Positions 19,525 to 29,036 of a DNA stretch of 32,358 bases are shown piece by piece (the first letter of the stretch is position 1; every line of letters starts with the position of its first letter). Made by a program: the position numbers and the translations under genes. A model generated the notes under the pieces. The model made no database searches. It had not been told where the DNA came from and saw only the letters and a program-made list of their open reading frames with translations. Location: the NCBI GenBank assembly GCA_036897625.1, contig JAYMTA010000284.1, positions 1 through 32,358 on the forward strand. Direction: 5' to 3'. This stretch comes from Pelargonium cotyledonis (taxonomy: Eukaryota > Streptophyta > Magnoliopsida > Geraniales > Geraniaceae).

Positions 19525-22500
19525 ATGGCGACAGGAACTGTTCCCGCTTCATTTATGGCTTTGAAGAGCAGTGACTCTGGCTTAGGGTTTGTGAAGAGTA
19601 TTGATTTTGTGAGAGTTTCTGATTTGAAAAGAGTCAAGTCTCGTAGAACAAGAGTGTGCGTGATCAGGAATTCAAACACTGGTCCAGATACTGCTGAGCT
19701 CCGGCCTGCGTCCGAAGGAAGTCCTCTTTTAGGTATGATTCATAATTATCTGATTTCTTAACATGGTTAATTACTTGTGATGTGTAGCGCACCGATGTAG
19801 AATCTTTTCCAGTTTAATTTGACTTTTTTTTTGCAACATATTTGGAGAGTTTCTTCATATCTGATGAGTAATCATTTGGATACAGTTCCTAGACAAAAGT
19901 ATTGTGAGTCTTTACACCAAACGGTGAGGAGGAAGACTAGGACTGTGATGGTTGGAAATGTGGCAATTGGTAGTGAGCATCCGATTAGAATTCAGACAAT
20001 GACTACAAGTGACACCAAGGATGTTGCTGGCACAGTTGAACAGGTTTCTAAAGTTCTCTTCTTGTTTGGCTCTTTGTACATTACAAATCAAACATTTTAC
20101 TCTTCCAATATAGCGAAAGTATGAGATTATTTTGCTCAAATTTACATGCATCCATGTGGATACCATTGAATGAGAAAAATGGGGTATTACTCTAGGAACA
20201 GTTGATTTGGATATGAATTTAAAACACAAATGTTTCTCTGTTGAAAATTTTCTGATCGGCAGATCATGCTTATTGATGAGATCTGTTACTGAAATATCAA
20301 GAAATGTGTAAAAATATAAGATTCAAATAAGTGTGTGATTGAAGAGCCATCATTTTCTTTTTTATTGTGCTAGCATATATTATCACATCTTTTCAGGACA
20401 GCTTCATCTGATTAATTGCTGTTATGTTGGTAGGTAATGAGAATAGCAGACAAGGGAGCAGATCTTGTTCGAATAACAGTCCAAGGGAAGAAGGAAGCAG
20501 ATGCTTGTTTTGAGATAAAAAATTCGCTTGTGCAGAAAAAGTATGTATGGGTTTCATCAAGTTTATCTTATATGTGAATCGAGCATCTGGCTAATTTTCT
20601 ATTTGTGCAGTTACAATATCCCCCTGGTCGCAGATATCCATTTTGCTCCTTCTGTTGCATTGCGAGTTGCTGAATGCTTTGACAAAATACGTGTCAACCC
20701 TGGAAATTTTGGTACATGGCTGTCTTTTTTAAATGTATATTTGATAAGAATAATTTGGGTCCAACAAGGTGGTTTATTGCAGCTGATAGGCGTGCTCAGT
20801 TTGAGACACTAGAGTATACAGAAGATGACTACCAGAAAGAACTAGAGCATATTGAGCAGGTCAAATCACTAATAACTAACTCATTCAAAATTATCAGAAG
20901 TTAATCATGCACTACTTTTAAAAGCTTAATGGAATCCTTTTTTTCTTCTTCTTTGCATTAAATCCTTTCTTAGTAGTAGCAAAAGCGACATAATACATGC
21001 ATTGTAGGAAAATGAAACATGGACTTATCTGTCTCAATCTAAAAATTCTACCTTACGACTTTGATTAAAAAATCAACGACCTACTGCACATAGGATCTTT
21101 TTTATGCTATGAAATTGCATATAAACTCAAGAAGACAAAAATATTTATCAGAGCAAAACTGAAATCTGAGCGTAAGTTTGACAGACGTAATCTCATCTTT
21201 TTTGTTTCTCTCCTTATTTGCTAAAAGTTTGGCTTTGTCCAAAAATAGAGCTTGCATATAAATCATGTGTTCAGTCAGTTTAAAAATTTAAAACATTTGA
21301 TCTAAAGAGAAAATAATAGAACTCAAACATCTCAAATTTTAAATTTTACTCTTTTGTAAAGGGAAAAATTAAACCTAAAAGATCCTTTTTTACCTACACC
21401 AGGTTTTTACTCCATTGGTTGAGAAATGTAAGAAGTATGGAAGGGCTATGCGTATTGGGACAAACCACGGAAGCCTTTCAGATCGCATAATGAGCTACTA
21501 TGGTGACTCTCCAAGGGGAATGGTGAGTACTTAGTATTCAAATAACTTGAATTTTTGTAGCTCTTTCTTTAATTTTCCCCCTCAAAATTCAGCAAAGTCA
21601 TTTTTTTTGTTTTTTTCAAATAGGTTGAATCTGCATTTGAGTTTGCAAGGATATGCCAGAAGTTGGACTTCCATAATTTTGTTTTCTCAATGAAAGCAAG
21701 CAATCCAGTTGTCATGGTCCAGGCATACCGTCTGCTTTTAGCCGAAATGTATGTTCAAGGATGGGACTATCCATTACATTTGGGAGTTACAGAAGCTGGA
21801 GAAGGCGAGGATGGCCGAATGAAGTCTGCAATTGGCATTGGAACCCTTCTTCAGGTACCTATTTTAATAAGCAACATATTCCAATTCTGCTAGGTTGTAT
21901 TGCACTAATCCCGTTTATATGTTAGTAATTTGTAAGCATGAAAATCTCCATTAGTTGTCAGTGATTGTGGCAAGCAGGTCTATTCCAAACTGCAGAGTGC
22001 AGAGTATTTTCTATAGAATAAGTTGGTTTAGTGTACTTTGTTTACTCTTGTGCTGTATGAAACATAACGTGCTTGAAGTCATATATCATGGTGGTAATGA
22101 AATAGAGCAACTTTGTTGGATATGCAGGATGGTTTGGGTGATACAATTAGGGTTTCTCTTACAGAGCCACCAGAGGAAGAGATAGACCCCTGCAGAAGGC
22201 TGGCCAACCTTGGTACAAGAGCAGCTGAGCTTCAGCAAGGAGTGGTATGATTTTCAATATCCACTAACAGTTGGCATGCATAGGCACTCTCAGTTTAATA
22301 ATGTTATTAAGTCGTTCTTGATGCCATTATTTCCATCAGGCCCCATTTGAGGAAAAGCACAGACGGTATTTTGATTTTCAACGGAGAACTGGGCAGTTGC
22401 CAATTCAAAAGGAGGTTGGGTTTCACGAGTTTGCTTCTTACTTTCTAACTTACTTCTCATGTGCTGACTTAATACCTCACTAATACATAGGGTGAGGAAG

Positions 22501-25128
22501 TGGATTATAGAGGTGTCCTTCACCGTGATGGCTCTGTCCTTATGTCAGTTTCACTGGATCAGTTGAAGGTATCATTTGGTTTCTACCCTTTTTTTTGTTG
22601 TTGATGAAGGGTATGTATCAAAAGACTTGTGCTAATCTTTTATTTTCTCCCAGAACCCAGAACTTCTGTACAGGTCGCTAGCAGCGAAGCTTGTTATCGG
22701 CATGCCTTTTAAGGTATATTCTTTGTTTTAACATTTAGATCCCAAACTATTCAAGTGCAGTTACATTCTAGGGGATCCAATTATAAACTTATTGACGTAG
22801 TCTCGCTCGTTTAGGATTTAGCAACAGTGGATTCAATCTTACTCAGAAAGCTTCCGCCTGTTGATGATGATAATGCTGTAAGATCCCTACTTCTTTTCTC
22901 TTCTCTTGAAATGAATACCTCATCTTCTCTCTCTTCCCGTGTTAGATTTTTTTTAGAAAATGGGAGCGACTTGATTTTTGTTTCTAACTGTTTTCATTTT
23001 CTATTTATGTATCATGACTAGCGGCTGGCTCTTAAAAGGCTGATTGAAGTCAGTATGGGAATTATAACTCCTCTGTCAGAGCAGCTAACAAAGCCCCTGC
23101 CCAATGCAATGGTTCTAGTAAATCTTAAAGAATTATCATCTGGCGCTCACAAGCTTTTGCCAGAAGGTGGTTGTTTGTATGTTCTTGTCATAAGTTCTTA
23201 ATTATACACATTGTCTTTTGGTAGTGTTAGTATGCGGTAATGGCTGTGATAAACTTTATTTCTCATATGAAGTAAAATTTCATTTCTCAGGAACACGCTT
23301 GGTAGTGTCCGTAAGTGGTGATGAGCCCTATGAAGAGCTTGATATCCTAAAAGGTATTGATGCTACTGTGCTGCTTCATGATCTACCCTCCACTGAAGAA
23401 AAAATCGGCAGAGTGCATGCAGCGAGGAGGTAATAAACTGTGCTGGTTCTTTTGTGTTGGCTTTATCATTACCAGTCGCCATTTTTGAGCGACGGTTAAA
23501 TTCCAGAACTAGTTTTTGGTGCTATCGTCCAGCCGACGGTTTGCTTCCACACTGAAAAAAGTGACATTTCAAAAAGGAAGAAAAAAAAACTCTTCCTTTT
23601 AGGTTCTTAATCTTGTATTTTGAGTTCTTTCTATATTATTTATTTGGTTATGTGATAGATTTCCTCATAGTTTTGAATTACGAGTTGCAGGTTATTTGAA
23701 TACCTTGGAAACAATGCACTGAACTTCCCCGTAATTCATCATATACACTTTCCAAGCGGGGTTCACAGGTAGTTACAAAATCAACAGCACTCACCAAAAT
23801 GCCATGTGTAAGTCATTTTATATATATGTAACTGACTATATTCTCTTGCCTGCAGGGATGACTTAGTCATTGGAGCCGGTTCAAATGCCGGAGCGCTTCT
23901 GGTTGATGGACTCGGAGGTGGTGTACTTTTAGAAGCCCCCGAGCAAGATTTCGAGTTTCTCAGGAACACATCTTTCAATTTGCTTCAGGGTTGTAGAATG
24001 CGGAATACAAAGACGGTATGAAGTTTTCTTTGTGATAGAAATGGACTTCAATATGTGTACCAAAAGATGGTTTCGAGTTGATTATGTCTATGCCTAATTG
24101 TGGTTGCAGGAGTACGTATCATGCCCATCCTGTGGCAGAACTTTGTTTGACCTGCAAGAAATAAGTGCAGAAATACGAGAGAAGACGTCACACTTACCTG
24201 GTGTTTCAGTAATTACCAAACTCTTTCTACTCTGTTTAGATGATGCTGATTGGTGACATTTTATTATTATTGAGCAATCAAGATTGATGGTGTAATTGTT
24301 GCTCTCTATTTCTGTGTTAGATTGCAATTATGGGTTGCATCGTAAATGGACCCGGGGAGATGGCTGATGCAGATTTTGGCTATGTTGGCGGTTCCCCGGG
24401 AAAGATTGACCTCTACGTCGGGAAGGTACAACCTGCTTATGGCTTTGATTTACTCTTTCAGCTTGCCTTACTTTTTCACCTAGATTGAGAACGAGTCTTG
24501 TGGTTTTGAAGTCACGGATTCAAGCAAGGGAAGTAACATTTTTGCAAACCGGTCGGGCCAAAAAACACACTTATTTTTAGGGCCCTACTTTTCGTTGGTC
24601 CAAACGTGCCTCGCCACTTATCCATAAAATATGGCAAAATAAGAACGTATGAATTTTTTGGCCCGCAGCCTGAATGGCTAGATTTAGAAGTATCCTTCCC
24701 CAAACCCCACGATGATAGGAATCTCGTGCATTATGCCGCCCTTATCGAGGGCCTTTCCTCTTTGCCATAAATTTTAATACTGCCCAATCTTTTGTGAGTC
24801 TAGTCTTTTAATCTCGTTCGTGTAGATGTTGTTAGACAAATTTCAATTTAGTTAACATATATAGCGTTCGAGTTAGAAAACTCGAACTCTTATTAGCAAA
24901 GCTAATAGTTTTAAAACGATAATCTCATCCCCGATTTCATTCACCAAAAAAACAAAAACAAAAACAAAAAGTTGAAACTCTACCCTAGTGTCATCTAATT
25001 TTTGTTCAAATGAATTGTGAATTCAGACGGTGGTGAAGCGAGGAATTGCAATGGAGGGAGCAACTGACGCCTTGATCCAGCTAATTAAAGACCATGGCCG
25101 CTGGGTGGACCCTCCAGCAGAGGAGTAA
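19525..25128 (+). CDS. HDS: 4-hydroxy-3-methylbut-2-en-1-yl diphosphate synthase, chloroplastic
   Basis: This plant IspG/GcpE converts MEcPP to HMBPP in the plastid MEP pathway, using a [4Fe-4S] cluster. Nineteen coding exons: 19525-19732, 19886-20043, 20434-20540, 20611-20711, 20783-20859, 21403-21522, 21624-21854, 22128-22244, 22340-22414, 22491-22568, 22654-22713, 22815-22877, 23022-23166, 23291-23429, 23691-23768, 23856-24015, 24110-24208, 24321-24425 and 25027-25128. All are in frame with GT-AG introns, giving 740 aa (Arabidopsis HDS is 741, from memory). A Ser/Arg/Val-rich transit peptide precedes [20 protein letters not shown]. The barrel has [19 protein letters not shown] and [12 protein letters not shown]. 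The plant-specific A* insertion follows. Cluster ligands are C644 and C647 (SCPSCGR), C678 ([10 protein letters not shown]) and probably E685, with the E. coli spacing of C305 to E312. An AATAAA lies at 25318-25323. Intron 18 carries a SINE. Confidence 0.98.
24495..24745 (+). mobile_element. Degenerate Au-like SINE in HDS intron 18
   Basis: The left part (CTTGTGGTTTTGAAGTCACGG, then ATTCAAGC and TTTTTGCAAA) resembles the tRNA-related head of plant Au SINEs with A-box and B-box-like strings. The right part (CCTTCCCCAAACCCCACG, then GATAGGAATCTCGTGCATTA, then TGCCGCCCTT) closely follows the Au tail, known for CCTTCCCCGGACCCCGC ... GGAGCTT.GTGCACCGGGCTGCCCTT. The middle is interrupted by unrelated sequence with inverted ends. 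Family assignment rests on remembered consensus; no target-site duplication could be defined. Confidence 0.6.
24554..24665. mobile_element. Short inverted-repeat insert nested in the SINE
   Basis: CGGGCCAAAAAA (24554-24565) and TTTTTTGGCCCG (24654-24665) are exact inverted copies, 12 of 12, bounding 112 bp. The segment separates the head and tail of the Au-like SINE, so it looks like a small TIR element that entered later. No clear target-site duplication was found. Confidence 0.5.
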
Positions 25129-25564
25129 GATCCATGCACTCTTCTATTTGGGGGCAAAATAATAATAGTAACCACAATTGACGTTTCTTTCTTAATATGT
25201 TTTAGTGTGAGAGTTGTTGCCAATGCTGAAATAACTTTATGCCTTAAAAGTTAGAACAGCCAATAGTTTTCGTACAAAGTTTTATTCTTTGCGAGCAAGC
25301 ACATATGTATGTTAGGGAATAAAATGAACTGCTTATTTATTTCTCATCTGTAAGTGGATTTTTCAGTTTAGTGAAATCAATATAGTTTTTGTCATTGAAT
25401 GTTGCGTTTTGGGCACATGCATTTTGTGTGACATCACATTTAAAAGATTTATACAAGAGCGGGATCTGTTCTTTTAATGAGGTGTCACCACATCTCTGAG
25501 CCAAATAAGTAGTAATTAAACAATAAGCAGCTAGTAGTTTTCCAATCAGAATACTTCTCTATAG

Positions 25565-26043
25565 TGGGCTCAAGAAAATACTTCAGCCCATTTAAACTAT
25601 TTGGGCAACTAAGGCCCAGGAAGATCAAATAGGGCTTATGAAACGGGTCCAAAGTCCAATGCAAATTACTTGAGAGGCCCAGTGTCAATAAATAAGGGTT
25701 AAAACTGGGCCACTAGGCTACTACTTGGTCCAGTAACATATGACTAACAGGCCCATACAAATACATTGGGCCTAGCCCAAAAATTCAATTGCAGAAAGCC
25801 CAATATAAATTCTTGACCGAGCTACTTTCAGGTCCTCTGTTATGGATCTAGATTTTCAGACCCAATAATTGAACAAAGTTTTTTTGTCTTTACAGGGCCA
25901 AGGAAATTTATTCTTAACTCAGCCTAAAATCACAAGTCTAATATATGTAATGGGCTGTCATGTCATGAGATACAAACTGCAAATATATCTATAAAAGAAG
26001 TTTCAAATGTGAGCAAATTGGACTTAGGCATCGATGGTGGGCC
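25565..26043. promoter_or_regulatory. Cluster of TGGGCY (site II) / GGCCCA elements
   Basis: GGCCCA or its reverse complement TGGGCC occurs at 25613, 25676, 25706, 25750, 25767 and 26038. AGCCCA or TGGGCT occurs at 25565, 25585, 25774, 25797 and 25951. This is eleven TGGGCY sites in under 480 bp, five of the six-base palindrome-type sites falling within 160 bp. Site II elements bind TCP factors and mark promoters of ribosomal-protein, mitochondrial and snoRNA genes in plants. Here they lie between two 3' gene ends, so what they control, if anything, is not visible. Confidence 0.5.
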
Positions 26044-26224
26044 TGTTGGCCTTCTATTTCTAGCGGAAATGTAGATTCAAGGAAGCAAAATTCAAAAAAC
26101 ATTGACCAGAAAAGAAGATACAGTTGAAATGATGAGTATAGTAACTTCAGTACCAGGAAACATAATTTCACTCATTGGCTTTAAATGATTCTGTCTAATA
26201 TCCAACAGCTACTACTGGTCAAAA

Positions 26225-26510
26225 CGCCCAACAATATGTCAGGAACAATCATCACTCATCAATTTCTCGGCAACCAATATCAGATACAATACAGATAGAC
26301 GTGAGATTCTCGGCAACCAAACAGATACTATAAACATTGATAAATCAATCTCCAAGGTAGTAAAATACCACTGACTGACAAAAATTGAAATCTTCATCGG
26401 CTTATATATCCAAATAAGCATTAACTAGAACTGGTAAACTGGCAACAATATGTTAATCTGTGAAAAAATCATCAGTTTCTCGGCAACCAAACAGATACAA
26501 TCATCAATGT
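26225..26510 (-). repeat. Imperfect repeat array built on TCTCGGCAACCAAACAGATAC
   Basis: TCTCGGCAACCAA occurs at 26265-26277, 26308-26320 and 26478-26490; the last two extend to TCTCGGCAACCAAACAGATAC. Longer similarity (CAACAATATGT ... ATCATCA ... TTTCTCGGCAACCAA) links ~26230-26290 with ~26435-26500. On the minus strand the core reads CTGTTTGGTTGCCGAGA, the same 17-mer that occurs in intron 1 of the methyltransferase gene at 2332-2348. The array lies downstream of the AGP-like gene stop. Confidence 0.75.
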
Positions 26511-26738
26511 GAGAGAAAAGAATAGTATATAGGTAGTGATGAATCACCGACTGACGATTTACGAAAAAGAATTATATAGGCTAAAAATCAACAAAGAATT
26601 ATATGAATCAAACAAATCTAATCATCTCCAGATCTCAATATACGAGAGCATAATTAATAAATTATCTAGTAATATGACAGCAAAAGGAAGATAGAGCACC
26701 TCTAGGCTCTAGATCATCGAATCGTATGCGATCTCTGT

Positions 26739-27239
26739 TTACAGAATCTCTCTCCTCATTGCGTACCCGTACTGCGCTCGCCGCTCGTTTTCTCTCCGCT
26801 TCTTCACCACGCAACTTGCTCCTACAACCAAACCAGCCGCCGCAAACACTGCGAACGCGATCCCAGCCTTCTTGCCGCTGCTCATTCCTCCAGATTTGGA
26901 GTATGCATCTTCTTCCGCTTTCACATTGTTTGGGCTAATATCACTCTCCGAAGGAGCCGGAACAGGAACCGAAGAAGGCGCTGTATCCGGTGACGGCGCC
27001 GGAGACGAACCAGGAGACGCTCCTAGATCTGGAGAAGGCGCGGAAGGCGACGGAGGAGAAGAGAACGGTGAATCAGAAGGAGACGAAGCAGGGGCTCCAG
27101 TATCAGAAGCAGGACCCGAGGGACCGTCGGCGGCGATTTCCGGCGCCCGACTGGGAGCAACGGTGGGAGGATCTACCGAAATTGCGAAATCTACGAAGAA
27201 AATTGCTAAGATTATAGCACAGAAGCAAATTCTCGCCAT
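26739..27239 (-). CDS. AGP-like secreted Pro/Ser/Ala-rich single-pass membrane protein
   Basis: This single-exon minus-strand gene encodes 166 aa. Residues 1-22 form a signal peptide (MARICFCAIILAIFFVDFAI). Residues 23-105 are Pro/Ala/Ser/Thr-rich, with AP, SP and PSP repeats (SAPSP, SPAPSP, VPVPAP), the pattern expected for hydroxyproline O-glycosylation in arabinogalactan proteins. A charged stretch (KAEEDAYSK) and a Gly/Ser/Lys linker lead into a membrane helix at ~125-145 (AGIAFAVFAAAGLVVGASCVV). A basic tail ends in YGYAMRREIL. The helix followed by a cytosolic tail argues against a GPI anchor and for a type I membrane AGP-like protein at the plasma membrane or wall. I recall plant proteins with the same tail ending in ARREIL, but no function is established. 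An (AT)7 run 110 bases upstream may be its TATA box. Confidence 0.88.
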   Translation of the reverse strand: MARICFCAIILAIFFVDFAISVDPPTVAPSRAPEIAADGPSGPASDTGAPASSPSDSPFSSPPSPSAPSPDLGASPGSSPAPSPDTAPSSVPVPAPSESDISPNNVKAEEDAYSKSGGMSSGKKAGIAFAVFAAAGLVVGASCVVKKRRENERRAQYGYAMRREIL

Positions 27240-27349
27240 GGAAGAGTGTGGAACCGAATCGAAGACGAGAATGCGAAGTTGAAGAGTGAGAGAGATCTGG
27301 AAAATTGGAAGTAAAAGGCAGTTTTGAAAAGAGCAAGACTTGAGAAGAG

Positions 27350-27363
27350 ATATATATATATAT
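27350..27363 (-). promoter_or_regulatory. (AT)n tract acting as probable TATA box of the AGP-like gene
   Basis: A 14-base pure AT run lies 111-124 bases upstream of the AGP-like start codon, read on the minus strand. If used as a TATA box it would place transcription start near 27320 and give an ~80-base leader. It is also a microsatellite, so its length may vary between individuals. Confidence 0.5.
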
Positions 27364-29036
27364 GGAGATCTTGATAGTCATGTGAGGGAAGGATTGACGA
27401 ATCGAGTGTGAACAAGTGGATGGCGTATAGAGTTCAATGCGGAGCGAACTACCAGATCGCAGCGGTCGCTGATCTGGATTGACGCAAAAGCCAGCCAACA
27501 GATTGGGATTGGGAATTTGATATTCTGTGAGGAATATAAATGAAAAATATGTAACTCATTTCGAGATAAAAATTCAAAAAAAAAAAAATCACACTTATTT
27601 TAAAATAGTAGTTAAATATTCGAGATTACGGGCGGACTCTTGCCTCCTATGGTCACCTTCATAGCTAAGCGTACCATTTCTTAGCATAAGGAACCATTAA
27701 GAAAAACTCACACCGACCTCCATTATTAGGTATAATGATACCCTCGTCAATGTATATATCATTAGTTAAATTACATATTTATATACAACACTGATATTTT
27801 CTTACTTTTTTCTTAAATAAGGATAATTATTCTGACACGGAAAAAATCTCGTAAATGTGCTGTGATCTTGAACTGGTACATGTACGACAAAAAGGAATGG
27901 CCGGCGAAATGAATACCACTATCTTTATCCTTAAAAAATAGATGGACGCCTTTTCTGTTCATTCTATTCGGCAGCATGTAGCGATGTATTAACCTCTAGA
28001 TGCAATCTAGAGCCATCAATGAGAATGATTGTTTGTCTTCCCAATTTATTAAACTATTTACTCGTAGAAATTATGGGTTCTTGTTGGTTGTGGTTTGTCA
28101 CCCTCTCCACATACGGCAATTTTGTATGAACACATAAAGTCAACTTTATACATCAATAGCTTTAAAATTGATTTGTTTCCGTTGCGAGGGAATGGTCAAA
28201 TTGGGATTGTGACTCACTCGCTTTATCATCAATTGACGCTAAACAATGGCTTTAAATGTAGAGTACAGATCCTACTAATGTTTTAAAGCAAAGCAAAGTG
28301 AATTGACTTGGTGGACTCAGCACCACCTAAGCTCAAGCACATGCAATCACATGTCCACTATACAAATATGTATAAATCTAACATGACTATATAGACTCAA
28401 ACTCGAGACTCACATAAAATCCAAGCGTTTAGACCAGTAAATCACTTTCTTTGTTAGTGATTCGTACCCGATCCGACTTAAAGTCGACATCGGATCAATT
28501 CCTGGATCAAAATGCGGGTCGGGTCATAAGGGACAAATCCACTGTTTCGAAATCCAAAATATTGTAGGTCTTTATCAAATTTAAATAAGATCTGGAACCA
28601 TTACAAATTTCCACCTCTAGTGGAAGTCGACCAAAAACTGATAAAAAGATTGGGGATCAAAAGCTGAAAACATTGAAAACGAAATAACCCGATTTAAACA
28701 GAATTCTCATTTCAAATCATTAATTTATCAAACGACATCCTTGCTCGGATATGATTGAATAAATTTGTTTCTTTTGTTCCTTTCAAAGTACTCTGCTTCA
28801 GAACTTGAAATTTAAATAATCTATCATTCTAATACAACATTCTCTCCCATTTTTTCCCAACCTTTCTCTCATTTAATGGTTGGTGGAAGTGAAAAGATGG
28901 AAAACTATCTTTTCATACTTATATAGTTATTCGGTATCTCGTCTACTTGCTATTCTCATCTATTGGACAACTATTCTGTTTCTACCTAGTTGATGACGAT
29001 AGATAAAAACACATAACTTAGCGTACCGCTTAATCC
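27364..29036. other. AT-rich intergenic region between the AGP-like and PDI genes
   Basis: The left ~200 bases are the upstream region of the AGP-like gene, and the right end is the 3' flank of the PDI gene. An A run lies at 27577-27589. I see no gene, tRNA or mobile element that I can name in the rest. A GC-richer patch at 28470-28530 (CCGATCC, GTCGGGTC) resembles dispersed plant repeats elsewhere in the window but is too short to assign. Confidence 0.5.

Larger units (their letters stand above)
25129..26738. other. Space between the convergent HDS and AGP-like genes
   Basis: No protein gene is supported. HDS 3' UTR lies on the left, with AATAAA at 25318-25323. 25565-26043 holds a dense cluster of TGGGCY elements, and 26225-26510 holds a repeat array (both listed separately). 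TTTATT at 25907-25912 reads AATAAA on the minus strand and could be a polyadenylation signal for the minus-strand AGP-like gene, if that gene has a long or spliced 3' UTR. Confidence 0.5.

Noticed and set aside
26129-26549. Possible C/D-box snoRNAs downstream of the site II cluster (TGATGA at ~26130 and 26536; CTGA at 26371 and 26549)
   Set aside because: The distances between C-like and D-like boxes are about 14 or about 240 bases, not the usual 60-100, and no terminal stem pairs around them.
26869-27282. A 136-codon plus-strand open frame rich in Gly, Glu and Ala opposite the AGP-like gene
   Set aside because: It is the mirror of the Pro/Ser/Ala-rich coding sequence on the minus strand. 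The minus-strand product has a signal peptide, AP/SP repeats and a membrane helix; the plus-strand one has no recognisable features.
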